A DNA stretch of 64,000 nucleotides from Zoogloea sp035335645 (lineage in GTDB: Bacteria; Pseudomonadota; Gammaproteobacteria; Burkholderiales; Rhodocyclaceae): NCBI GenBank assembly GCA_035335645.1, contig DAOQMM010000003.1, positions 1-64,000 on the forward strand. Direction: 5' to 3'. The notes beneath the pieces were generated by a model, which was not told where the DNA came from, searched no databases, and worked only from the letters and a program-made list of their open reading frames with translations. A program made the translations under genes and the position numbers. The stretch's first letter is position 1; every line of letters starts with the position of its first letter. Of the stretch, positions 7,525-16,260 are shown one piece after another.

Positions 7525-9603
7525 ATGGCCGATCAAACCGATAGCGGGCGCGTGGTGTGCTTCGAGGGCAGCCCCTTCCGTCTTCACCAGCCCTTCCCGC
7601 CGGCCGGCGACCAGCCCGAGGCGATCCGCCTGCTGGCGGAGGGCATTGGCGATGGCCTGATGTTCCAGACCCTGCTGGGTGTGACCGGGTCGGGCAAGAC
7701 TTACACCATGGCCAACGTGATCGCCCGCTGCGGCCGCCCGGCGCTGGTGCTGGCCCACAACAAGACGCTGGCCGCGCAGTTGTATGCGGAGTTCCGCGAG
7801 TTCTTCCCGGAGAACGCGGTGGAGTACTTCGTGAGCTATTACGACTACTACCAGCCGGAAGCCTACGTGCCGTCCCGCGACCTCTTCATCGAGAAGGACT
7901 CGTCCATCAACGAGCACATCGAGCAGATGCGCCTGTCCGCCACCAAGAGCCTGATGGAGCGGCGCGACGTGGTGATCGTGGCTTCCGTGTCGTGCATCTA
8001 CGGGATCGGCGATCCGGTGGATTACCACGCCATGGTGCTACACCTGCGTGAAGGCGAGCGCATGGCCCACCGGGATCTGGTGCAGCGCCTGGTGGCAATG
8101 CAGTACACCCGCTCCGACGTGGATTTCCGGCGCGGCACCTTCCGTGTGCGGGGCGACGTGATCGATATCTTTCCGGCGGAAAACGCCGAGTACGCCCTGC
8201 GTGTCGAGATGTTCGACGACGAGATCGAGCACCTGACCCTGTTCGACCCTCTTACCGGACACCTCAAGCAGAAGATCGTGCGCTTCACGGTGTATCCGTC
8301 GAGTCACTACGTGACGCCGCGGGCTACGGTGTTGCGGGCCATTGAGGCCATCAAGGACGAGCTGCGCACACGCATCCAGACCTTCCAGACCGGCGGCAAG
8401 CTGGTGGAGGCCCAGCGCATCGAGCAGCGCACCCGCTTCGACCTGGAGATGCTCAACGAGCTGGGCTTCTGCAAGGGCATCGAGAACTACTCGCGACACC
8501 TCTCCGGCCGTGCCGCGGGCGAGCCGCCGCCGACGCTGATCGACTACCTCCCGGCGGACGGGCTGATGTTCATCGACGAATCCCACGTCACCATCGGCCA
8601 GGTGGGCGCCATGTACAAGGGCGATCGTTCGCGCAAGGAAAACCTGGTGGAGTACGGCTTCCGCCTGCCGTCGGCGCTGGACAACCGGCCGCTGAAGTTC
8701 GAGGAGTTCGAGCGTCTGCTACCCCAGACCGTGTTCATCTCGGCGACGCCGGCGGCTTACGAAGCGGCACACCAGGGCCAGGTCGTGGAGCAGGTGGTGC
8801 GGCCGACCGGGCTGGTGGATCCGGTGATCCACGTGCGGCCGGCATCTACCCAGGTGGACGATCTGCTCGGCGAGATCAAGCTGCGGGTCGCCGTCGAGGA
8901 GCGCGTACTGGTGACGGTGCTCACCAAGCGGCTGGCGGAGGATCTCACGGAATACCTGGCAGAGAACGGCATCCGCGTGCGCTACCTGCACTCGGACATC
9001 GACACGGTGGAGCGCGTCGAGATCATCCGCGATCTGCGCCTCGGGCACTTCGACGTGCTGGTGGGCATCAACCTGCTGCGGGAGGGGCTGGACATTCCCG
9101 AAGTGTCCCTGGTGGCAATCCTCGATGCGGACAAGGAGGGCTTCCTGCGCTCGGAGCGGTCCCTGATCCAGACCATTGGCCGCGCCGCGCGTCATCTGCA
9201 CGGCACGGCCATCCTCTACGCCGACCGGATCACGGATTCCATGCGCGCCGCCATGGGCGAGACCGAGCGCCGTCGCGCAAGACAGCTGGCTTTCAATGCC
9301 GAGAACGGCATTACACCGCGCAGCGTGACAAAGCGCATAAAAGACATCATCGACGGCGTATATGATGCGAAGGACGAGGATGCTGCTGTCGTGGCTGCCG
9401 AGCCCGCTGCGGAGTATGCCGCGATGGACGAGAAGGCCCTGGCCCGGACGATCCGGCAACTCGAGAAGGACATGCTCGAACACGCTCGCAATCTGGATTT
9501 CGAGAAGGCCGCCGCGGTACGGGACCAGTTGTTCCGGCTGCGCAGGCAGGCCTTCGGTGCCGAAACCCACGATACGAGCCTCCCTCCGGACGCGAACCGC
9601 TGA
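7525..9603 (+). CDS. uvrB: Excinuclease ABC subunit B (UvrB)
   Basis: 692 residues, close to the usual ~670-690. It is the damage-verifying helicase-like subunit of nucleotide excision repair. Visible motifs: Walker A GVTGSGKTYT (~51-60), the beta-hairpin YYDYYQPEAYVP that is inserted between DNA strands, DESH Walker B (FIDESHVTIG), helicase motif VI (QTIGRAARH), and a C-terminal UVR domain (~640-675, LEHARNLDFEKAAAVRDQL) that binds UvrC, which is also encoded in this window. The start at 7525 has no strong ribosome binding site. I saw no clear LexA-type SOS box in the 118-base divergent spacer. Confidence 0.98.
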   Translation: MADQTDSGRVVCFEGSPFRLHQPFPPAGDQPEAIRLLAEGIGDGLMFQTLLGVTGSGKTYTMANVIARCGRPALVLAHNKTLAAQLYAEFREFFPENAVEYFVSYYDYYQPEAYVPSRDLFIEKDSSINEHIEQMRLSATKSLMERRDVVIVASVSCIYGIGDPVDYHAMVLHLREGERMAHRDLVQRLVAMQYTRSDVDFRRGTFRVRGDVIDIFPAENAEYALRVEMFDDEIEHLTLFDPLTGHLKQKIVRFTVYPSSHYVTPRATVLRAIEAIKDELRTRIQTFQTGGKLVEAQRIEQRTRFDLEMLNELGFCKGIENYSRHLSGRAAGEPPPTLIDYLPADGLMFIDESHVTIGQVGAMYKGDRSRKENLVEYGFRLPSALDNRPLKFEEFERLLPQTVFISATPAAYEAAHQGQVVEQVVRPTGLVDPVIHVRPASTQVDDLLGEIKLRVAVEERVLVTVLTKRLAEDLTEYLAENGIRVRYLHSDIDTVERVEIIRDLRLGHFDVLVGINLLREGLDIPEVSLVAILDADKEGFLRSERSLIQTIGRAARHLHGTAILYADRITDSMRAAMGETERRRARQLAFNAENGITPRSVTKRIKDIIDGVYDAKDEDAAVVAAEPAAEYAAMDEKALARTIRQLEKDMLEHARNLDFEKAAAVRDQLFRLRRQAFGAETHDTSLPPDANR

Positions 9604-9686
9604 TCGATTGGAAGATTTTGGTGCTGACCCTTGTACGGACGGCCCGCCGCCTGCTTAAATTACCAGCAGGAGGAGGGACGCCCATA

Positions 9687-10178
9687 ATGAAAATATTATT
9701 TGTCTGCACCGGCAATATCTGCCGGTCGCCGACGGCGGAGGGGGTTGCGCGCCGCTGGTTGGCCATGACGGGTCTGGAGGGCATCGTCGGAGTCGATTCG
9801 GCGGGCATCCAGGGTTACCACGCCGGTGAAGCGCCGGATCCACGAGCCCAGACCGCAGCAATGCGGCGTGGCTACGATCTGTCGCGGCTGCGCGCACGCA
9901 AGGTGCTGCTCAAGGACTTCGCCGAATTCGACCTGATCCTGGCCATGGATCGGGATCATTTCCACTATCTGCGGGACATGGCGCCGGAAGGCTGCAAGCA
10001 CAAGGTGCGCATGTTCATGAGCTTCGCCCAGACCCATCGCCGCGATGACGTGCCCGATCCTTACTATGGCGGGATCACCGGATTCGACGCGGTGCTGGAC
10101 ATGTGCGAGGACGCGGTGCAGGGACTGATCGACGATATCCGTCCGGACGTGGAGCGCCGTCACCGCTCGGTGGTGTAG
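9687..10178 (+). CDS. Low-molecular-weight protein-tyrosine phosphatase
   Basis: 163 residues from the ATG at 9687, which follows a strong GGAGGAGGG ribosome binding site; an upstream in-frame extension from 9618 is not family-like. The P-loop is CTGNICR at residues 7-13, with the catalytic Cys7 and Arg13, and the general acid is in the VPDPYYGG motif. This is the complete set for the LMW-PTP fold. In bacteria such enzymes often dephosphorylate tyrosine kinases that control exopolysaccharide export, but no Wzc-type kinase lies nearby, so the target here is unknown. Confidence 0.93.
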   Translation: MKILFVCTGNICRSPTAEGVARRWLAMTGLEGIVGVDSAGIQGYHAGEAPDPRAQTAAMRRGYDLSRLRARKVLLKDFAEFDLILAMDRDHFHYLRDMAPEGCKHKVRMFMSFAQTHRRDDVPDPYYGGITGFDAVLDMCEDAVQGLIDDIRPDVERRHRSVV

Positions 10179-10233
10179 ACGCGCAGCGTGCGTCGAGCGC
10201 CGGAAGCGGCGCGCAGTCCGCCACGCGCCCATG

Positions 10234-10265
10234 AAAAAGGCCAACCCCTGCGGGTTGGCCTTTTT
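10234..10265. terminator. Bidirectional intrinsic terminator between the phosphatase and rne
   Basis: Perfect inverted repeat: AAAAAGGCCAACCC, loop CTGC, GGGTTGGCCTTTTT. It serves the convergent phosphatase (plus) and rne (minus). It is related in sequence to the element at 5857-5886. Confidence 0.92.
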
Positions 10266-10285
10266 GTTGGCGGGATCGCCGGTCC

Positions 10286-13153
10286 TTACTTGGCCCCGGT
10301 TTCCACCTGAACGAGCGGCTCCTCCGCCACCGGTGCCACCGCGCGACGACGGCGTCCCAAAGGCTGGGCCGGTTCGACCGGCGCCACGGGTGCGGCAGCG
10401 TCACGACGGGTCTCGATGAGGATCAGGCCGCTGTCCTTGAGGGTCTCGTCCAGCGTGGCGACCGCTTCTTCGACCACGGGCAGGGCCTCGACGACGGGTG
10501 CCGCTGCAGGCGCCTCCAGGGGCACTTCAACGGGCGTCGCGAAGAAGGATGGGGCCGCCGCGGGCGCGTCAGCCACGCCGGGCTCGGGCACAGGCGCCGT
10601 CTCGGGTTCGGTCGGCGTTTCCTGGGGCACGGTTTCCTCCACGGCTGCGACGGGGGCGACCGCGTCCACCACGGGCGCTTCGGCCGTCACCGGGGCCGCG
10701 TCGGACGCCACCTCTGCGGCCGGCTCGAACACGGGTTCGACCGATGCAGCCGCGGCACTCACGGTTTCCACTTGCTGCGGCACGACGGCCTCGACCACGG
10801 CCGGCTCGATGGCAGGCGTGTCGGTCACGGCCGGGGTGTCGGCTTCAGCCGCGGGCACGGCTTCGGCGACCTCCGCTGCGGCGGTGCCGATCTCGAGCTC
10901 ACCCTGGGCAGCGCTCTCGCTGGTGCCGGACTCCTCGTTGCGACGACCGCCGCGACGGCCGCGGCGACGGCGATTGCGCTCGCCATTGCCTTCGCCTTCA
11001 CTGGTCGGCGCAGGCATCGCGGCGTCCACGACGGCGACACTGGCAACGGCTTCAAGCTTGTTGTCAGCATCGCTGACCGCGGCTTCCGTCTCGACGGCGC
11101 GCGGTGCCTGGGCGCTATTGCGGTTGCGGCCGCGGCCTTCGCCGCGCTCGCTGCGTTCACCCCGCTCGGCGCGTTCCGGACGCTCGCCCCGTTCGCCGCG
11201 CTCCTGGCGTTCGCCGCGCTGGCGCTGCGGCTTTTCGCGGGTTTCGGCGGCGGCTTCGGGTGCGCGGGTGTCGCGGGGCTCGTTACGCTCGCTCCGCTCG
11301 GAACGTTCAGCGCGTTCGCCGCGCTCTTCCCGCTGGCCGTCGCGACGGTTGCGGCCATCCCGGCGGTTGCGGTCGTTGCGGGAGCGGGATTCGCGACGGG
11401 CAGGTTCCGGCTGGGCGACGACCGGCGCGGGCTCCGGCTGCTTCTCGCCGCGGAAGAAGGCGAAGATGCGGGCGAGCAGGCCGGGCTGGCTTTCGGGCAC
11501 GGGGGCAGGGGCCGGTGCGGGCTTGGCTTCCACGGTGGGGGCCGGCTGGTCCGGAGTGATGCCCTTGACGGCGGCTTCCTGGCGGGCCGGACGATCATTG
11601 CTGGCCGACGGCGGGGTGTAGGTCACGTCAGACGGCTGGGTCGCCATCTTGTAGCTGGGCAGGACGTGCTCTTCCTGGTTGAGCTGGTCGTGACGCAGGC
11701 GCACGATTTCGTGCTGCGGGGTTTCCAGGTGACGGTTGGGGATGAGGATGAGGTTGACCTTGTGGCGCACCTCGATCTTGGCGATGTCGTCGCGCTTTTC
11801 GTTGAGGAGGAAGGTCGCCACATCGACGGGGACCTGGCAGTGCAGGGCGCCGGTGTTGTCCTTCATGGCCTCTTCTTCGAGGATGCGCAGGATGTGCAGG
11901 GCCGAGGATTCGGTGCTGCGGATGTGGCCGGTGCCGTTGCAGCGCGGGCAGGGGATGTAGCTGGTTTCGGCGAGGGCGGGGCGCAGGCGCTGGCGCGACA
12001 GTTCGAGCAGGCCGAAGCGGCTGATCTTGCCGGTCTGGACGCGGGCGCGGTCGTAGCGCAGGGCGTCGCGCAGGCGGTTCTCGACCTCGCGCTGGTTCTT
12101 CTGGGACTCCATGTCGATGAAGTCGATGACGATGAGGCCGCCCAGGTCGCGCAGACGCAGCTGGCGGGCGACTTCGTCGGCCGCTTCGCAGTTGGTCTTG
12201 AAGGCGGTTTCCTCGATGTCGGCGCCGCGGGTGGCGCGGCCGGAGTTCACGTCCACGGACACCAGGGCTTCGGTGTGGTCGATGACGATGGCGCCGCCGG
12301 AGGGCAGGTTGACCGTGCGCGAGTAGGCCGACTCGATCTGGTGCTCGATCTGGAAGCGGGAGAACAGGGGCACGTCGTCGTGGTAGCGCTTGACCCGGTT
12401 CACGTTGGTGGGCATCACGTGGGCCATGAACTGGCGGGCCTGCTCGTACACGTCGTCGGTGTCGATGAGGATCTCGCCGATGTCCGGCTGGAAGTAGTCC
12501 CGGATGGCGCGGATGACGAGGCTGCCTTCCTGATAGATGAGGAAGGCGCCGGCCTGGGCCTGGGCGGCGCCGTCGATGGCGCGCCACAGCTGCAGCAGGT
12601 AGTTGAGGTCCCACTGGAGCTCTTCGGCGCTGCGGCCGATGGCCGCGGTGCGGGCGATGAGGCTCATGCCGCCGGGCACTTCGAGCTGGTCCATGACGTC
12701 GCGCAGCTCGGCGCGCTCGTCCCCTTCCACGCGCCGCGACACACCGCCGCCGCGGGGATTGTTGGGCATCAGCACGAGGTAGCGGCCGGCCAGGGAGACG
12801 AAGGTGGTGAGGGCAGCGCCCTTGTTGCCACGCTCGTCCTTCTCGACCTGGACGATCAGCTCCTGGCCTTCCTTGAGGGCTTCCTTGATGGAGGCGCGGC
12901 TGGCTTCGACACCCGGCTGGAAGTAGGCGCGGGAGATTTCCTTGAAGGGCAGGAATCCGTGACGCTCGGCGCCGTAGTCGACGAACGCGGCTTCGAGGCT
13001 GGGCTCGATGCGCGTGATGACGGCCTTGTAGATGTTGCTTTTACGTTGTTCCTTGGCGGCAGATTCAATGTCAAGGTCAATGAGTTTCTGACCATCGACA
13101 ATGGCAACGCGGAGTTCCTCTGCCTGCGTTGCATTGAAGAGCATGCGCTTCAT
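10286..13153 (-). CDS. rne: Ribonuclease E
   Basis: 956 residues from the ATG at 13153, giving the family start MKRMLFNATQAEELRVAIVDGQ minus a few variants; a GTG eight codons upstream is open but atypical. The essential endoribonuclease processes rRNA and tRNA and degrades mRNA at the inner membrane. The S1 domain (~35-120) is followed by an RNase H-like/5' sensor region, the DNase I-like catalytic part (VSVDVNSGRAT; LIVIDFIDM), and the Zn-link CPRCNGTG. The C-terminal half is low complexity: an Arg/Glu-rich RNA-binding stretch with many RGER/RSER repeats, then a long Ala/Val/Pro/Glu tail ending near EEPLVQVETG. This is the region expected to scaffold a degradosome. Confidence 0.97.
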   Translation of the reverse strand: MKRMLFNATQAEELRVAIVDGQKLIDLDIESAAKEQRKSNIYKAVITRIEPSLEAAFVDYGAERHGFLPFKEISRAYFQPGVEASRASIKEALKEGQELIVQVEKDERGNKGAALTTFVSLAGRYLVLMPNNPRGGGVSRRVEGDERAELRDVMDQLEVPGGMSLIARTAAIGRSAEELQWDLNYLLQLWRAIDGAAQAQAGAFLIYQEGSLVIRAIRDYFQPDIGEILIDTDDVYEQARQFMAHVMPTNVNRVKRYHDDVPLFSRFQIEHQIESAYSRTVNLPSGGAIVIDHTEALVSVDVNSGRATRGADIEETAFKTNCEAADEVARQLRLRDLGGLIVIDFIDMESQKNQREVENRLRDALRYDRARVQTGKISRFGLLELSRQRLRPALAETSYIPCPRCNGTGHIRSTESSALHILRILEEEAMKDNTGALHCQVPVDVATFLLNEKRDDIAKIEVRHKVNLILIPNRHLETPQHEIVRLRHDQLNQEEHVLPSYKMATQPSDVTYTPPSASNDRPARQEAAVKGITPDQPAPTVEAKPAPAPAPVPESQPGLLARIFAFFRGEKQPEPAPVVAQPEPARRESRSRNDRNRRDGRNRRDGQREERGERAERSERSERNEPRDTRAPEAAAETREKPQRQRGERQERGERGERPERAERGERSERGEGRGRNRNSAQAPRAVETEAAVSDADNKLEAVASVAVVDAAMPAPTSEGEGNGERNRRRRGRRGGRRNEESGTSESAAQGELEIGTAAAEVAEAVPAAEADTPAVTDTPAIEPAVVEAVVPQQVETVSAAAASVEPVFEPAAEVASDAAPVTAEAPVVDAVAPVAAVEETVPQETPTEPETAPVPEPGVADAPAAAPSFFATPVEVPLEAPAAAPVVEALPVVEEAVATLDETLKDSGLILIETRRDAAAPVAPVEPAQPLGRRRRAVAPVAEEPLVQVETGAK

Positions 13154-13604
13154 TCGTCTTTTTCTCCCGCGAGACACACGGGCAGGACGAACCGCGCCAC
13201 CGCCTAGGAGCGGTGACTTAGTTTGGCGTGATCGCGACCATCCTTCATTGAGGGGGGAATCAAACTAACGGGGGCGGCGGAATTCGTCTGAGTCGCACCC
13301 TGAACCGCGTTCTGCGCCGGCTTCAGGGTCGTCAATCTGCGTGTGCGCCTGCGCGCAATAGGTGCAAGTTTATTGTCGAATACAGTACCATCGCCCTCTT
13401 TTGTCTGGCGACGGACCTTCCTGTGACTTTTTCGGGAGCAGGGAAGGCGCAGTGGGCGCTTCCGCACATCGCTCTGGAAAGGGGCGCGGGCCGGCGTTGA
13501 ATTTCGATACTCCGTGCCAGACGGAGTGCGCGCATCAACGAATGTCGTGGGCAGGCGCGACGGTTCCGGACCGAAAAAGCCGCTAGACAGTATATTTCAA
13601 AACG
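13154..13604. other. Divergent rne/rluC intergenic region with rne leader hairpin
   Basis: 451 bases without a convincing gene. On the minus strand the long rne leader contains a hairpin (CACCGC, 6-base loop, GCGGTG; plus coordinates 13197-13214) about 45 bases before the rne start. RNase E is known to autoregulate through its 5' UTR in enterics, so this leader is a candidate for the same. On the plus strand TATATT at 13591-13596 could be a -10 element for rluC, but no good -35 was found. An 87-codon minus-strand frame here has no coding character. Confidence 0.5.
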
Positions 13605-14561
13605 ATGGCCTTGAGTAAAGCCCCCGCAGTGAGTCGCGTAATGGTCGATGAGTCCGCCGCCGGCCAGCGTATCGACAATTTTCTGATCCGCCATTGCAAG
13701 GGTGTGCCGAAGAGTCACGTCTATCGCATCCTGCGCAGTGGCGAGGTGCGCGTGAATAGCCGCCGGGTGGCACAGACCTATCGCCTGCAGTCCGGTGACG
13801 AGGTGCGCATCCCGCCCCTGCGTCTGGCCGAGCGGGAGGACAGCTCGCCGGTGCCGGTGGGCAAGGCTTTCGCGATCGCCTATGAGGACGAGGCGCTGCT
13901 GGTGCTGGACAAGCCGGCCGGCCTGGCCGTGCATGGGGGCAGCGGCGTGAGCTTCGGTGTCATCGAACAGCTGCGCCGGCAGCGGCCGGAGGCGCGCTTT
14001 CTGGAGCTGGTCCATCGTCTCGACCGGGAAACGTCCGGACTGCTCATCGTGGCCAAGAAGCGCAGCGCGCTCACGGTGCTCCACGACATGATGCGCGACG
14101 GGCGGGTGCAGAAGCGCTACCTGACCCTCGTTGCGGGGCGCTGGATGAATCCGCTGCAACATGTGAAGGCGCCGCTGCTCAAATATCTGACCGAAGGCGG
14201 CGAGCGGCGCGTCAGTGTGCACCCGGACGGCAAGCCGGCCCACAGCATCGTGCGTCTGCACAGGCGCTGGCAGAGCTGCAGCCTGGTGGAGGTGGAGCTG
14301 AAGACCGGGCGTACCCACCAGATCCGCGTACACCTGACGCACCAGGGCTTTCCTTTGTACGGGGACGACAAGTACGGTGACTTCGCTCTCAACAAGCAGC
14401 TCGAGAAGGCCGGACTGAAGCGCATGTTCCTGCACGCGGCGCATCTGGCCTTCCGCCATCCGCTGACCGATGCGCCGATCGAACTTTCGGCGCCGCTGCC
14501 GGACGAACTTGCGGCCTTCATTGTGGCCGTGGAACAGGCTGAGGAGCGGGACTATGGTTAA
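13605..14561 (+). CDS. rluC: 23S rRNA pseudouridine synthase RluC
   Basis: 318 residues. The N-terminal S4 RNA-binding domain (~18-80: RIDNFLIRHCKGVPKSHVYR) is followed by the RluA-type catalytic domain with the signature HRLDRETSGLL, which holds the catalytic Asp, and the RTHQIRVHL motif. RluC forms pseudouridines 955, 2504 and 2580 in E. coli 23S rRNA. Its place directly divergent from rne is the standard proteobacterial arrangement and favours RluC over RluD. The stop overlaps the start of the HAD gene by eight bases. Confidence 0.93.
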   Translation: MALSKAPAVSRVMVDESAAGQRIDNFLIRHCKGVPKSHVYRILRSGEVRVNSRRVAQTYRLQSGDEVRIPPLRLAEREDSSPVPVGKAFAIAYEDEALLVLDKPAGLAVHGGSGVSFGVIEQLRRQRPEARFLELVHRLDRETSGLLIVAKKRSALTVLHDMMRDGRVQKRYLTLVAGRWMNPLQHVKAPLLKYLTEGGERRVSVHPDGKPAHSIVRLHRRWQSCSLVEVELKTGRTHQIRVHLTHQGFPLYGDDKYGDFALNKQLEKAGLKRMFLHAAHLAFRHPLTDAPIELSAPLPDELAAFIVAVEQAEERDYG

Positions 14562-15210
14562 GCGATTCGATCTGATCGTCTTTGACTGGGACGGGACGCT
14601 GATGGATTCGGCGGCCGCCATCGTCCGCGCCATCCAGTCGGCCAGCACCGATCTGGGCCTGCCGGTGCCCGACGATGCGCGGGCCCGTCATGTGATCGGA
14701 CTGGGGCTGGTGGACGCCCTGCGCCATGCGGTGCCGGACCTGGCCGAACACGACTACCCGCGCATGGTGGAGCGCTATCGCCACCATTACCTGTCCGGCG
14801 ATCACGAACTGACCCTCTTTGACGGCACCTTTGACATGGTGGAAGCCCTTCATGGGCGCGGCCATCTGCTGGCGGTGGCGACCGGCAAGAGCCGCAAGGG
14901 TCTGGAACGGGCGCTGGGGTTCTCGGGTCTCGGTCGCTTCTTTCACGCCACCCGCTGCGCAGACGAGTGCTTCTCCAAGCCCCATCCGCAGATGCTGGAA
15001 GAGCTGCTGGACGAGCTGGGCGTGATGCCCGACGCCTGCCTGATGATCGGCGACACGACCCACGATCTGCAGATGGCGCGCAATGCCGGCGTGGCGGCGC
15101 TGGCGGTCAGCTTCGGCGCCCATCCGGTCGAACAGCTCGAGGCAGAGGCGCCGCTGGCCTGCCTCCATTCACCGGTGGCCTTGCGCGACTGGCTGGAGCG
15201 GCACGCGTGA
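14554..15210 (+). CDS. HAD-superfamily hydrolase (phosphoglycolate phosphatase-like)
   Basis: 218 residues from the ATG at 14554 (overlapping the rluC stop). HAD motif I is FDWDGTLMDS (nucleophile Asp), motif II the ATGKSRKG region, motif III KPHPQM, and motif IV IGDTTHDLQMARNAG. A helical cap lies between motifs I and II (subfamily I). The substrate is not evident; proteins at this locus are usually annotated as phosphoglycolate phosphatase or simply HAD-IA hydrolase. The final GTGA overlaps the next gene. Confidence 0.88.
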   Translation: MVKRFDLIVFDWDGTLMDSAAAIVRAIQSASTDLGLPVPDDARARHVIGLGLVDALRHAVPDLAEHDYPRMVERYRHHYLSGDHELTLFDGTFDMVEALHGRGHLLAVATGKSRKGLERALGFSGLGRFFHATRCADECFSKPHPQMLEELLDELGVMPDACLMIGDTTHDLQMARNAGVAALAVSFGAHPVEQLEAEAPLACLHSPVALRDWLERHA

Positions 15211-15545
15211 TCTGTCGGTCTGACGAGGTCCTGGAAGGGGGCGACGGCATCCGCTTCACGGTTCAGGTGTGTGGTGAGGCCGTTGCAGCCTTTTTGGTGC
15301 GCTACGGCGGACGGGTGTATGCCTACCGCAACAGTTGCGCCCATGTGCCGGTGGAACTGGACTGGCAACCGGGGAGATTCTTCGATACTGGTGGGACGTA
15401 TCTGATCTGTGCCACCCACGGGGCGCTGTACGAACCGGAATCCGGCTACTGCGTGGCCGGTCCGTGCCGGGGCCGTCGCCTGGTTCCGGTGGCGGTGGAG
15501 GAGCGGGACGGCGGCGTGTTTCTGAAGGGCGTACTGGGCGCCTGA
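15207..15545 (+). CDS. Small Rieske [2Fe-2S] protein
   Basis: 112 residues from a GTG inside the preceding stop (GTGA). It contains the two Rieske ligand pairs: CAH in YRNSCAHVPVELD and CATH in LICATHGALYEP. The spacing between them is about 21 residues, longer than the 15-17 usual in bc1 and dioxygenase ferredoxins. No signal peptide is present, so it is likely a cytoplasmic electron carrier or cofactor-sensing protein. The gene is coupled to rluC and the HAD phosphatase, a conserved but functionally unexplained trio. Confidence 0.85.
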   Translation: MICRSDEVLEGGDGIRFTVQVCGEAVAAFLVRYGGRVYAYRNSCAHVPVELDWQPGRFFDTGGTYLICATHGALYEPESGYCVAGPCRGRRLVPVAVEERDGGVFLKGVLGA

Positions 15546-15549
15546 GTGC

Positions 15550-16260
15550 TCAGCCGGCCAGGATCAGAAAGACGGTCGGGTGCCGGGCCAGTTCTGGCGC
15601 GGCGCTCTTTCTCCAGGCCGCCACCGTGCGGGTGGCGATCCATTCGCTGTCGAGGCTCAGGTCGCGGGCCACGCACAGGCGCGTGGTAGGTGCGCAGACG
15701 GTGCGCAGGGCCTCGAACATGCGTTCGTTGCGATAGGGCGTCTCGATGAACAGCTGGGTGCGCTGCTGGCGGCCGGATTCGGCTTCCAGTTCGCGGATGC
15801 GTCGGTTGCGGGCGTCCTCGTCCACCGGAAGGTAGCCGTGGAAGGCGAAGCTCTGGCCGTTGAGGCCCGAGGCCATGAGGGCCAGCAGCAGGGACGACGG
15901 CCCCACCAGCGGTACCACGCGCACGCCGGCTTCATGGGCGCGGCGCACCAGCAGGGCCCCCGGATCGGCGACAGCCGGGCAGCCCGCTTCCGACATCAGG
16001 CCGCCGTCGGTGCCGGCGAGAATGGGGGCGAGGAGCGCGTCGAGATCGGCCGGGTTGGGCTTGTCGGGCAGCTCGCGGATGTCCAGCTCGCGCAGCGGGC
16101 GGGGGTGCTCCAGGCGCTTGAGTTCGGCGCGGGCGGACTTGGCGTTCTCGACCACGAAATAGTCGAGGGCGCAGGCTTGCGCGGCCACGCCGGCGGGTGT
16201 GGTGAGGGCGGTGGGGGCGGGCCCCAGGCTCACCGGCACGAGATACAGCGTGCCGGCCAT
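15550..16260 (-). CDS. SAM-dependent methyltransferase of the tetrapyrrole methylase/RsmI family
   Basis: 236 residues. The N-terminus GTLYLVPVSLGP and the motifs GLMSEAGCPAVADPG and VVPLVGPSSLLLALMASG match the TP-methylase fold used by RsmI (16S rRNA C1402 2'-O-methylation) and cobalamin methylases. The start differs from classical RsmI, and proteins at this locus (next to maf) form a separate RsmI-like group whose substrate is uncertain. Its ATG overlaps the maf stop (ATGA on the minus strand), so the two are coupled. It converges on the Rieske gene with only four bases between them. Confidence 0.85.
   Translation of the reverse strand: MAGTLYLVPVSLGPAPTALTTPAGVAAQACALDYFVVENAKSARAELKRLEHPRPLRELDIRELPDKPNPADLDALLAPILAGTDGGLMSEAGCPAVADPGALLVRRAHEAGVRVVPLVGPSSLLLALMASGLNGQSFAFHGYLPVDEDARNRRIRELEAESGRQQRTQLFIETPYRNERMFEALRTVCAPTTRLCVARDLSLDSEWIATRTVAAWRKSAAPELARHPTVFLILAG

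Noticed and set aside
10772..13207. Plus-strand frame of 811 codons
   Set aside because: Antisense to rne; the repetitive Ala/Gly composition mirrors the RNase E low-complexity tail.
13204..13467. 87-codon minus-strand frame in the rne leader
   Set aside because: No ribosome binding site, Arg-rich composition and no known family; treated as untranslated leader.
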